39,356 bases of DNA, from NCBI GenBank assembly GCA_046728115.1, contig JBKPDW010000008.1:1-39356 (forward strand). Direction: 5' to 3'. Position 1 is the first letter of the stretch. Each line of letters begins with the position of its first letter. The DNA is from CAVSWN01 sp046728115 (GTDB lineage: Bacteria > Acidobacteriota > Vicinamibacteria > Vicinamibacterales > CAVVIG01). The notes beneath the pieces are model-generated. The model searched no databases and was not told where the DNA came from. It was given only the letters and a program-made list of their open reading frames with translations. This document shows, one piece after another, positions 24,081 through 32,011 of the stretch. Position numbers and translations under genes: made by a program.

Positions 24081-25939
24081 TCTCAACATCGGTCCGGCCA
24101 TTCCTGAAGAGCACCGAGCGCCAGAATTCGCGGAGAGCCGAGACAAACGTCGTTGCGGCGATCCTTGCCTGCTGTGCGGTTGCTGCGTTCGCTGCCGATG
24201 CTCGAGCGCAATCGAAAACACGCGCGCACGTCGAAACGCTTGCCTCGCCCCGTCTCGAGGGGCGGCTCGCCGGATCGAACGGCGAGAAGCTGGCCAGCGA
24301 TTATCTGGTTTCAGAACTGCAGAAGATCGGCGCGAAGCCGCTGCCGGGACAAAGCGATCTCCGGCTGCCGTTCTCGTTCACGGCTGGCACGCGCGACGGC
24401 GGATCGCGAGTGACGGTAGGCTCGCAATCGTTTGCCACGCAGGCGGACGTGCGCGCGCTGTCGTTTTCCGACAACGTCGAGGTCTCGGGCGACGTCGTGT
24501 TTGCCGGCTACGGAATTGTCGTCCCCGACAGCCAGGACTTTGGCTACGACAGCTACGCGACCCTCGAGGTGAAAGACAAGATCGTGCTCGTGCTCCGCTA
24601 TTTTCCAGAGGACGCCGATCAGAAGACACGGGGGATCCTGGCGCGCTACGCGGATCTGCGCTACAAGGCGATGGCGGCGCGGCAGCGCGGCGCCAGGGCG
24701 CTCCTCGTCGTCACGGGCCCTCGGTCGCCGAATGCCGGCGAAACCATCCCGATGAGCTTTGACACGGCGCTCGCAGGATCAGGCATTGCGGCAGCCAGCA
24801 TCAGCGCAAACGTGGGCCGCGCGATCTTCGCGGCCGTTCCCGACAAGACGTTGGAATCCGCGCAACAGTCGTTGGATTCGGGCAACCCGCATGTCACCGG
24901 TTTTGCCATCCCCAAGGCGCAGGTCACGATCCGCGCAGCGGTCGAGCGGGAGACGCGTACTGGTCACAACGTCGTCGCATACCTGCCGGCAACGGTGCCG
25001 GTCGCCGCCGTCAGTAAGCCGTGGGTCGCGGTCGGTGCGCATTACGACCATCTCGGACACGGTGAAGCGGGCAATACGTTGGCCGGCAAGGACGATGCAG
25101 GTAAAGCGCATTTGGGGGCGGACGATAACGCGTCGGGCTCCGCTGCCGTTCTCGCAGTCGCCGGGATGCTGGCGACGCAACCCCGTCGTCGCAACGTGCT
25201 GGTCGGCTTCTGGTCGGGCGAAGAACTCGGCCTGATTGGATCGAACGCGTTCGCCACGACGCCGCCGCTGCCGCTCGATCAGATCGCGGCGTATGTGAAC
25301 TTCGACATGGTCGGTCGAATGCAGGACAACAAACTGACGGTGCAGGCCACCGGTACGAGCCCTGTGTGGGCAAAGGTCATCGAACAAGCGAACGTCGCTG
25401 CCGGGTTCGACCTGCAGGTCCAGACCGATCCCTATCAACCGACCGACGTGGCAACATTCAATTCGGCGAGCATTCCGTGTTTGAGCCTCTTCACCGGGAC
25501 GCATGCCGACTATCACAAACCATCGGACACGGCGGACAAGATTGATTACGAGGACCTCGACCGCGTGGTCGATTTCGCCGTGGCAATCGTGCGGCGCCTC
25601 GAAGATGCTTCCGACGCTCCGCAGTTCACGAAAGTCGATCAGCCAATGCAGTCCGGCGGCGGACGCGCCGGCGTGCGGGTGTTCACGGGAACGATTCCCG
25701 ACTACTCGACCGATGTCAAAGGACTTCTGTTGAGCGGCGTCATCGGCGGCGGACCGGCCGAGCAAGCAGGTCTGCAGAAGGGTGATGTCATAGTCGAGAT
25801 CGCCGGTCAGACAATTGCCAATATCTACGACTACACATACGCCCTTGATGTGTTGAAGATTGGCCAGCCGGCAAAGCTCGTCTACATGCGCGATGGAAAA
25901 CGCATCGAGACGACGTTGACGCCAGCAGCGCGCAAGTGA
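24077..25939 (+). CDS. Exported M28 family metallopeptidase with PA and PDZ domains
   Basis: The 620-residue protein starts with a basic region and a hydrophobic signal segment (VVAAILACCAVAAFAADARA). A protease-associated region lies near 110-260. The M28 peptidase core follows: H322 in GAHYDHLG, D349 and D350 in GADDNASGS, E382 and E383 in GEELGLIGSNAF, then NFDMVGRM and HADYHKPSDTADKI. The C-terminus is a PDZ domain (VIGGGPAEQAGLQKGDVIVE). M28 enzymes are di-zinc aminopeptidases or carboxypeptidases acting outside the cytoplasm. The PDZ domain may recruit substrates. It is translated from the same message as the propeller protein, so the two are likely functional partners. Confidence 0.88.
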   Translation: MISTSVRPFLKSTERQNSRRAETNVVAAILACCAVAAFAADARAQSKTRAHVETLASPRLEGRLAGSNGEKLASDYLVSELQKIGAKPLPGQSDLRLPFSFTAGTRDGGSRVTVGSQSFATQADVRALSFSDNVEVSGDVVFAGYGIVVPDSQDFGYDSYATLEVKDKIVLVLRYFPEDADQKTRGILARYADLRYKAMAARQRGARALLVVTGPRSPNAGETIPMSFDTALAGSGIAAASISANVGRAIFAAVPDKTLESAQQSLDSGNPHVTGFAIPKAQVTIRAAVERETRTGHNVVAYLPATVPVAAVSKPWVAVGAHYDHLGHGEAGNTLAGKDDAGKAHLGADDNASGSAAVLAVAGMLATQPRRRNVLVGFWSGEELGLIGSNAFATTPPLPLDQIAAYVNFDMVGRMQDNKLTVQATGTSPVWAKVIEQANVAAGFDLQVQTDPYQPTDVATFNSASIPCLSLFTGTHADYHKPSDTADKIDYEDLDRVVDFAVAIVRRLEDASDAPQFTKVDQPMQSGGGRAGVRVFTGTIPDYSTDVKGLLLSGVIGGGPAEQAGLQKGDVIVEIAGQTIANIYDYTYALDVLKIGQPAKLVYMRDGKRIETTLTPAARK

Positions 25940-25997
25940 GCCGGTCGGACACCCGTTTCGGCTCAAACCTTGTAAGAGGGCAGCTGGCTCGACGATC

Positions 25998-26957
25998 TCA
26001 GCGTTCTTCGCGGCCGCTCTGTTCGCGCCGGACATCGCGCGCACGCTTGTCGTCACGCAGCGCGACGAACGCTGCGTGACGCAGGCTTCCGTCGCGCGTC
26101 CATTCGACAAACGACACTTCGGCAACGAGTCGAGGCTTGACCCAGCGGAGCGACGTCATGTCTTCGGCCGTAATGCCCTCGCCCCAGTGACCCGATCCCT
26201 GTGTGGGCAGATTCACGAACGGACAGCGCGACGTGACGAGTGGCGCTAGTCGTGCGTGCAACTCCGCACGAACATGCGGCGTCAGGCCATTGCGAACCCG
26301 GCCCGCGCACAGGAGTTTCTGGCCTTCGAAATGACCGACGACCAGCGTTTCGAGCCCGCTCGCATTTGGTTTGAATCCACCGATCACGAGCTCCTGGCGC
26401 CGGGAGAATCGAACCTTCACCCATGCGCCAGTTTGCCGCCCCGGCGCGTACGTCGAACGCCGGCGCTTGGCCACGATGCCCTCGAGCCCAAGCTCGCGTA
26501 CGGCGGACTCTATGCGCGCTGGCGAGCCCGGCAGGGGTTCGGAGAGCATGACTTGCGATCCCGTGACGGCCTCGCGAAGCGCCGCACGCCGCTCGTCGAG
26601 CGGGACAGCGGTGAGATCCTTTCCGTCGAGGTGCAGCAAATCGAACGCGTAGTAAACGATCGAGAGTCCATCGAGACTCCAGTGGTGGAGGGCTTGAAAT
26701 GAGGGTCGGCCGTCTGCATCGAGCGCGACGATCTCGCCGTCCAGGTGCGCGGCCTTCGCGCGCACGCTCCTCACGGCCCGCGCAACGTCCGGATATTGCC
26801 GTGTGATGTTCTTCAGATTTCGAGAGGCAAGGGAGACCGTGCTGCCACTCTTCAACGCCTGGGCGCGGTACCCGTCCCACTTGACCTCATAGGTCCACTC
26901 GTCGCCTTGAGGCAGCGTGGACGCCGGCAATGCGAGCATGGGCGCAATGGCTCTCAT
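25998..26957 (-). CDS. ATP-dependent DNA ligase (LigC/LigD ligase-domain type)
   Basis: The 319-residue protein shows the adenylation motif EVKWDGYRA with the reactive lysine K26, then SLASRNLKNITRQYP, DGEIVALD, the AFDLLHLDG segment, EGIVAKRRRSTYAPG and GAWVKVRFSRR before an OB-fold part. This is the size of a stand-alone ATP-dependent ligase such as LigC, lacking the polymerase and nuclease domains of LigD. Such ligases act in non-homologous end joining or repair. No ku gene is in the window. The ATG at 26957 is preferred; a TTG at 26981 overlaps the small upstream ORF. The two genes share an orientation and may be co-transcribed. Confidence 0.88.
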   Translation of the reverse strand: MRAIAPMLALPASTLPQGDEWTYEVKWDGYRAQALKSGSTVSLASRNLKNITRQYPDVARAVRSVRAKAAHLDGEIVALDADGRPSFQALHHWSLDGLSIVYYAFDLLHLDGKDLTAVPLDERRAALREAVTGSQVMLSEPLPGSPARIESAVRELGLEGIVAKRRRSTYAPGRQTGAWVKVRFSRRQELVIGGFKPNASGLETLVVGHFEGQKLLCAGRVRNGLTPHVRAELHARLAPLVTSRCPFVNLPTQGSGHWGEGITAEDMTSLRWVKPRLVAEVSFVEWTRDGSLRHAAFVALRDDKRARDVRREQSGREER

Positions 26958-26971
26958 TCGCGTGTATTGGG

Positions 26972-27139
26972 TCAGTTCCAATTCCCACGTTGCTGGACTT
27001 CCTCTTGAATGGCCGCGGCCTGCTCCGCGATGCCCTCGGGCGTCCGGGGGAATTGTTTCGCGGCGGCAGACAACCGGGCGCCCTGCTTCATCACCGCGGC
27101 CACGTAGTCCTCGAGTCGCTTGCTTGTATCGCTCTTCAT
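26972..27139 (-). CDS. Small hypothetical protein of 55 residues upstream of the DNA ligase
   Basis: An ATG at 27139 with an AGGA ribosome site about 10 bases upstream opens a short frame. It encodes MKSDTSKRLEDYVAAVMKQG and continues through RLSAAAKQFPRTPEG to a terminal EEVQQRGNWN. The composition is charged and helix-forming. The stop is 14 bases before the ligase ATG and both are on the minus strand, so it could be the first gene of the ligase operon. It resembles no family known to me. It may be a leader or a small partner of the ligase. Support is ribosome site, spacing and protein-like composition only. Confidence 0.5.
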   Translation of the reverse strand: MKSDTSKRLEDYVAAVMKQGARLSAAAKQFPRTPEGIAEQAAAIQEEVQQRGNWN

Positions 27140-27462
27140 GCTGCAGCGTCCTGTTCGAACGATCCTACTCGACCTGAGAGTCGGGTCCGATTGAACGGGC
27201 TATGGCGTATTTCAATTCCGTGTAGCGTCAGCCCTTCGGCTTGGGGCGCATTGGGCGGTGTCGGTCCATGGCCCACTGCGGTCAACACCACGCGATCGCC
27301 GCCGGCAGTGTCTGCTTCACCTGGTTCAGGTCCTGCACCAGGTACCAAGGACTGTCGCCATCACCGCCTGCTACACCGATCGTGAAAACCGCTACAGGCG
27401 CGGTTTTCACATTGTTGTAATCGCCTGTCCTTTGCTCTCGCTTGGCCGTCAATGCTCCTCGG
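27140..27462. other. 323-base region without an assigned gene
   Basis: This stretch separates the 55-residue ORF from the SYLF gene end. It contains a strong hairpin (27382-27410). On the minus strand, an open frame ending at 27282 reads protein-like (VKTAPVAVFTIGVAGG, then WYLVQDLNQVKQTLP), but it has no good start and overlaps the SYLF gene, so it is not called. Nothing else was recognised. Confidence 0.5.
27382..27410. terminator. Perfect hairpin, probable terminator downstream of the SYLF gene
   Basis: GTGAAAACCGC at 27382-27392 is an exact inverted match of GCGGTTTTCAC at 27400-27410, with a 7-base loop. It lies about 53 bases past the minus-strand stop at 27463. No long U-tract follows on the minus side, so a Rho-independent role is likely but not certain. 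Confidence 0.55.
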
Positions 27463-28383
27463 TCACCGCCGATCAATCGCCGCAAGGACGGCACCGAGCT
27501 GATCGCGCATCTGCAGCAAGCGCGCACGGTCGACCGTCACCGTGGCGGCCGTCCCCGGAGACGTGCCGGACGTCCCAACGGGACTTGGCGTCGTTTCGGC
27601 GAGAATGCGATCCAGGGTCTGCTGGACGGCCACGACATGCGCACGCAGATCGTCGGCGCTCGCCGCACCCGTCTGGGGATTCCCACGCGTCATCGTCGCC
27701 TGCGGCTGAGGGGGCGGTGTGGGCGATGTCGTGGACCACCGATCGTTCAAAGCCACAATCAGCGCATGCGCCTCGGTCGGTGCCGAAATCTCGCGGCTCG
27801 CAAGAATCGTTTTGGTCGACGCACCAGCGCCGTACACGGCCCGATCCGCTTGTTCGTCCGACCGGAAGATGCCGCCGGATACGTTGATGCCTGCAAACAG
27901 TCCCGTCGCGCGAGAGTACGCCACGATTTCTGCCGCGAGCGCGACGTCCGTCCCGACCTGTCCCTGTCGTCCAATCGGCCCGGCTGCCACGGACGCATCC
28001 ACACCCAGGGTCATCTGGTTTTGCAGAAGTTTCTGCACGCCCTGCTCGTTCATCACCAGGAGTACAAGGTCGATCTGCTCGGCACCCGCCTGAAAGCCCC
28101 AGCTGCCCTTGGCGAGTTGCATGAAGGCGGGGGCACTCCAACGGTCGCCCGCCCGGCAGCTCATAACGCCTTTACCGTACTCGCCGCCGACGATAAACGC
28201 CGCCTTCTTGAGCTCTGGAATCACGGCGACACATCGCGCCGCGCTCCAGTATTCGTCGGAAATCGTGGTCCGCAGGTCGTGAACGACTCGCGCGGCTGCC
28301 GCCAGCCGGGCGCTTTCGTTGGGGCCCATCGCTCCGCCGACAACGGCCGGAAGCACGATGGCCGCGACAAGGAGCCTCTGCAT
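27463..28383 (-). CDS. SYLF-domain (Ysc84-like) exported lipid-binding protein
   Basis: The ATG at 28383 has an AGAGGTG ribosome site a few bases upstream and gives 306 residues. A signal peptide (MQRLLVAAIVLPAVVGGAMG) is followed by a SYLF domain: YWSAARCVAVIPELKKAAF, VGGEYGKGVMSCR, GSWGFQAGAEQIDLVLLVM and VSGGIFRSDEQADRAVYG. SYLF domains bind phosphoinositides or other lipids, with no known catalysis. The C-terminal part is a proline-rich linker and a helix (LQMRDQLGAVLAAI) of unknown role. It is divergent from the ParB-like gene with 53 bases between starts. Longer starts at 28401 and 28404 exist but have no better ribosome site. Confidence 0.85.
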   Translation of the reverse strand: MQRLLVAAIVLPAVVGGAMGPNESARLAAAARVVHDLRTTISDEYWSAARCVAVIPELKKAAFIVGGEYGKGVMSCRAGDRWSAPAFMQLAKGSWGFQAGAEQIDLVLLVMNEQGVQKLLQNQMTLGVDASVAAGPIGRQGQVGTDVALAAEIVAYSRATGLFAGINVSGGIFRSDEQADRAVYGAGASTKTILASREISAPTEAHALIVALNDRWSTTSPTPPPQPQATMTRGNPQTGAASADDLRAHVVAVQQTLDRILAETTPSPVGTSGTSPGTAATVTVDRARLLQMRDQLGAVLAAIDRR

Positions 28384-28436
28384 AACCCACCTCTGCCGCA
28401 TCATGCTTGCAACGCGACTGCCATATGATTCAGAGC

Positions 28437-29387
28437 ATGGCGCCACGCAAAAAGCCCGTTCGCCGCAAGAAGGCCGCACCCGCATCGGTCGGGCTGACGG
28501 CCGCTGAAACACGTGCGCCCTCGGACGCAGGTCTGGAGGAACTCGCGAAACACGTCGAGCAGGACAATGGAGCCGTGCTCGCGAGATATCGCGACCCATT
28601 CGGGGGCACGCCGCTGCTGCTGGCCGCGTTGCCGGTCGAGCGCGTGGAACCGACGCCCTATCAGCGCGACGCCTCGGACACGCATGTCAAGCGGCTGATG
28701 GGAGTCATCGAATCGATCGGCCGCTTCCTCGATCCGATTGTTATCGTCCGCAACGACGGCGGATATCTGACGCCGAACGGCAATCATCGACTGCAGGCGC
28801 TCAAGAAGCTGGGTGTGCGAACCGTGGTCGGTCTCGTCGTGCCGGATCCGAACGTCGCCTTCAAGATCCTGGCGCTCAACACCGAAAAGGCGCACAACCT
28901 GCGCGAGAAATCGCTCGAAACCATCCGCATGGCGCGGGCGCTCGCCGACATGTCCAAGGCGCCTGAGAAGGATTTCTCGTTCGAGTTCGAACAGCCGGCG
29001 TTCCTCACGCTGGGCACCTGCTACGAGGAACGCCCGCGACTGAGCGGCGGCGCGTATCAGTCGATTCTGCGTCGTGTGGACGAATTCCTGGACATGCCCA
29101 TCGACAAGGCCGTCAAAGAGCGCGATCGGCGCGGCCGCAAGATCCTGAAGCTGGACGATGCCGTCAGCGCCGCGGTCGAGAAGCTGAAGGCGAAAGGGCT
29201 GACGAGCCCGTACCTGAAGGCCTTCGTCGTGGCGCGCGTCAACTACACGCGCTTCTCGAAGGCGACGTCATTCGACTTCGACGAGGCGCTCGACAAGATC
29301 ATCGCAAGCGCGCAGAAGTTCAACGTCGATCGCGTGAAGCAGGAAGACATCGTCAGGGCGGGTGGCGGGGCTCCGGACGAAGAGTAG
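28437..29387 (+). CDS. Orphan ParB-like protein (ParB/Srx N-terminal fold)
   Basis: The 316-residue protein begins with a lysine- and arginine-rich tail (MAPRKKPVRRKKAAPAS). A ParB/sulfiredoxin-type domain follows: LPVERVEPTPYQRD, then LMGVIESIGRFLDPIVIV and NGNHRLQALKKLGV, which carries the GxxRxxA-type phosphate-binding motif. The C-terminal half is helical and charged with no obvious helix-turn-helix. No parA or parS-like palindromes were noticed next to it. A chromosome segregation role is therefore not supported. The fold also occurs in nucleases and CTP-binding regulators. The ATG at 28437 is chosen for the clean tail, with ATGs at 28407 and 28425 as alternatives. Confidence 0.72.
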   Translation: MAPRKKPVRRKKAAPASVGLTAAETRAPSDAGLEELAKHVEQDNGAVLARYRDPFGGTPLLLAALPVERVEPTPYQRDASDTHVKRLMGVIESIGRFLDPIVIVRNDGGYLTPNGNHRLQALKKLGVRTVVGLVVPDPNVAFKILALNTEKAHNLREKSLETIRMARALADMSKAPEKDFSFEFEQPAFLTLGTCYEERPRLSGGAYQSILRRVDEFLDMPIDKAVKERDRRGRKILKLDDAVSAAVEKLKAKGLTSPYLKAFVVARVNYTRFSKATSFDFDEALDKIIASAQKFNVDRVKQEDIVRAGGGAPDEE

Positions 29388-29462
29388 CAACCACGGAAGC
29401 CACTGCACGAACCGACGAGACGGACCACTTGGTTCTGACCCGTGCTCTAAAATGATCGCAAT

Positions 29463-29494
29463 CGCAGGAAGGCAGGATTGCAGAATGGCAGGAT
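29463..29494. repeat. 8-bp tandem repeat across the S10 peptidase start
   Basis: Four octamers follow in register: cgcaggaa, ggcaggat, tgcagaat, ggcaggat. The AGGA cores could serve as ribosome sites, and the proposed ATG at 29485 lies at the end of the third unit. A gain or loss of a unit would move the ribosome site relative to the start. Confidence 0.75.
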
Positions 29495-31056
29495 TGAAAA
29501 TCGCGTTGACGTTCGTCTGCGCGATGTCGCTCTCACCAGCGTTTGCGCAGGGCCGCGGCGGGCAGCCGCCACAAGCCCCCCCGACCGCGCCCGCGGCTCC
29601 CGACTCGACACCGCGCGTCGAGACCGCCGGCGCCGCGGAGGAAAGGATCTCGCAGACGTCGCACTCGATCCGCGTGGACGGCCGCGAAATCAAGTACTCG
29701 GCGACGGCCGGCACGCTTCCCATTCGTCTCGACAACGGCCAGGTTGCCGCGCGCATGTTCTTCGTCGCGTATACGAAAGACGGTGAGGACGTCAAAACGC
29801 GGCCCATCTCCTTCCTGTACAACGGCGGTCCCGGCGCCGCGACGATCTGGCTCCACATGGGATCGTTCGCGCCCAAGCACGTGCAGATGGCAGACGAAGG
29901 ATTCCAGCCGGCGCCGCCCTACAAGCTCGTCGACAACGACAACACCCTGCTCGACGTATCGGACCTGGTGTTCGTCGACGCGGTCGACACCGGCTTCAGC
30001 CGTGTAGTCACCGGCGTCAACAACCAGCAGTTCCACGGCGTGCGCGGGGATCTGCGCGCGTTCGGCGAGTTCATCAACAACTACCTGAAGACATACAGCC
30101 GATTCCCGTCGCCGAAATATCTGATCGGCGAGAGCTACGGAACGATTCGGTCGGCCGGGTTGGCGCAGGAACTCCAGAACCGCCACGGGATCGAATTGAA
30201 TGGCATCGCGCTCGTGTCGTCGCTGCTCACTTATCAGACGCTGTCGCCGTCACCGCAGAACGATACGGCTTACGCGGCCCACGTCGAGACCTACACTGCG
30301 ACGGCCTGGTTCCACAAGAAGCTGCCGCCGGAGCTCGCGGGCGACCTGAAGAAGGCCGTCGATGAATCGCGCGCGTTCGCATTCGGGGAGTACCTGACGG
30401 CTCTGGCGAAAGGCAATCGGCTGAGCGACGCGGAACGGCGCGCCGTCGCGCAAAAGCTGGCGCGGTTGACCGGTCTTGCCACGGAGTACGTCGAGCGCGC
30501 CAACCTGCGGATCGATCCCGGCCGCTTCAGAAAGGAGCTCCTGCGCGACAGGCGGCTCGTTGTCGGACGGCTCGACAGCCGATTCACGGCAGTCGAGCGC
30601 GACGCCGCCGGCGAAACCGATGAATTCGATTTGTCGAACAGCGCGCTCCAGGGTCCGTACACCGCGATGTTCCAGGAGTACCTGAAGAACGACCTGAAGT
30701 GGGAGTCGGACCTGCACTATCCGACATCGGGCAACGTGCGGCCGTGGAACTGGGACGAGTTCCAGAACGGCTACATGGACATGACCGAGCCTCTGCGCTC
30801 GGCGATGTCCCACAATCCGTTTCTCAGGATCTTCGTCGCGCAGGGCTACTACGACATGGCAACCGTGATGGGCGGCATGGAATTCAACTTCGCGCATCTG
30901 GGCTACGACAAGACGTTCACCGACCGGGTATCGTTCGGCTACTACGAGGCCGGCCACATGATCTACATTCGTCCGTCAACCCATCGCGCGCTCAAGAACG
31001 ACATCGCGAAATTCATTCAGGGCCAGGGTGCCGTGCGGGTCACTTCGCAGCAGTGA
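29485..31056 (+). CDS. Exported S10 family serine carboxypeptidase
   Basis: This 523-residue protein has a signal peptide (MAGLKIALTFVCAMSLSPAFA). The S10 triad is visible: S217 in GESYGTIRSAG, D457 in GYYDMAT and H491 in EAGHMIYIRP. FLYNGGPGAATIWLHMGSF is the usual oxyanion region and DTGFSRVV is another family hallmark. S10 enzymes remove C-terminal residues from peptides, and bacterial exported forms are common in Acidobacteria. The start was set at 29485 because it gives the best signal peptide. An upstream ATG at 29452 would add 11 residues. The gene is followed by cyanophycinase after 58 bases and may belong to the same unit. Confidence 0.88.
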   Translation: MAGLKIALTFVCAMSLSPAFAQGRGGQPPQAPPTAPAAPDSTPRVETAGAAEERISQTSHSIRVDGREIKYSATAGTLPIRLDNGQVAARMFFVAYTKDGEDVKTRPISFLYNGGPGAATIWLHMGSFAPKHVQMADEGFQPAPPYKLVDNDNTLLDVSDLVFVDAVDTGFSRVVTGVNNQQFHGVRGDLRAFGEFINNYLKTYSRFPSPKYLIGESYGTIRSAGLAQELQNRHGIELNGIALVSSLLTYQTLSPSPQNDTAYAAHVETYTATAWFHKKLPPELAGDLKKAVDESRAFAFGEYLTALAKGNRLSDAERRAVAQKLARLTGLATEYVERANLRIDPGRFRKELLRDRRLVVGRLDSRFTAVERDAAGETDEFDLSNSALQGPYTAMFQEYLKNDLKWESDLHYPTSGNVRPWNWDEFQNGYMDMTEPLRSAMSHNPFLRIFVAQGYYDMATVMGGMEFNFAHLGYDKTFTDRVSFGYYEAGHMIYIRPSTHRALKNDIAKFIQGQGAVRVTSQQ

Positions 31057-31114
31057 GGGCGGGAACGCCTGGAGAGTGGCACGTGCAGGGTCCGACGCAC
31101 ATGGAGTGACAGGC

Positions 31115-32011
31115 ATGCGCAAACTCAGTCGAGTTCGGAAATCTGTGGCGATTGGTGCACTGATCGTCCTGCCGGCCCTGCCTGCGCTATCTGTCTGGCC
31201 TGCGCTGCTGGCCGACCCCGTCGTGAAAGGACCCGAGCACGGCGCGCTGGTCATCGTCGGCGGGGGCCGCGTCGGGACCGATATCCTGACGCGGTTCTTC
31301 GATCTCGCCGGCGGGCGCGACGCGTCGCTTGTCGTGATCCCCACCGCAGGCGGCGCCGAGACGTACGCGGCCGACTGGTCCGGGCTGAAGATGTTCAAGG
31401 ATTTCGGCGCAACGAGGATCACAGTGCTGCACACGACCGATCGCAAGGTGGCGGACTCGGAGGAATTCGTCCGGCCGATCACAACCGCCCGCGCGGTATG
31501 GTTTTCGGGCGGACGCCAGTGGCATCTCGCCGACTCGTACCTCCACACGCGCACGCAGCGCGAGGTCGAACGCGTCCTCGAGCGCGGCGGCGTCGTGGGA
31601 GGATCGTCCGCCGGCGCATCGATCCTTGCGTCCTACATGGTCCGCGGCGCGCACGAGAACAACTACATCCTGATGGCGCCGGGCTACGAGGAAGGCTTCG
31701 GGCTCATCAAGGGCGTCGCGATCGATCAGCACATGCTGACGCGCAACCGCCAGGACGATCTCGAGGAAGTCGTCGCCAAGCACCCCGAGATCCTCGGGAT
31801 CGGCATCGACGAGAGCACGGCCATCATCGTACGCGGCCAGCAGTTCGAGATCACGGGCGCGAGCAAGGTGGCGATCCACGACGGCCGGACGGTCCCCGGC
31901 GAGCGCCAGCAACGCAACGGCAAGAAGTATTTCTTCATGGCGGCCGGTGAACGATACGACCTCACGAAGCTGGAGCGCATCGGGCGTGTAAACCGGAGCG
32001 AGCAGCACTGA
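31115..32011 (+). CDS. Exported cyanophycinase-like S51 peptidase
   Basis: The 298-residue protein begins with a hydrophobic signal (VAIGALIVLPALPALSVWPA) after a GGAG ribosome site. The class I glutamine-amidotransferase-like fold has GALVIVGGGRVGTDI and the nucleophile elbow GGSSAGAS, with S165 as nucleophile. FGLIKGVAIDQHMLTRNRQDDL and IGIGIDESTAIIVRGQ are also characteristic. Cyanophycinases cut the arginine-decorated polyaspartate polymer cyanophycin into beta-Asp-Arg dipeptides. An exported form suggests use of external polymer or a relative acting on other beta-linked peptides. The stop overlaps the next frame, as described for the M20 gene, so coupling is likely. Confidence 0.85.
   Translation: MRKLSRVRKSVAIGALIVLPALPALSVWPALLADPVVKGPEHGALVIVGGGRVGTDILTRFFDLAGGRDASLVVIPTAGGAETYAADWSGLKMFKDFGATRITVLHTTDRKVADSEEFVRPITTARAVWFSGGRQWHLADSYLHTRTQREVERVLERGGVVGGSSAGASILASYMVRGAHENNYILMAPGYEEGFGLIKGVAIDQHMLTRNRQDDLEEVVAKHPEILGIGIDESTAIIVRGQQFEITGASKVAIHDGRTVPGERQQRNGKKYFFMAAGERYDLTKLERIGRVNRSEQH

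Noticed and set aside
27282..27527. Minus-strand frame ending in a protein-like tail
   Set aside because: No credible start or ribosome site, partial overlap with the SYLF gene, and a hairpin within; may be a remnant but cannot be supported.
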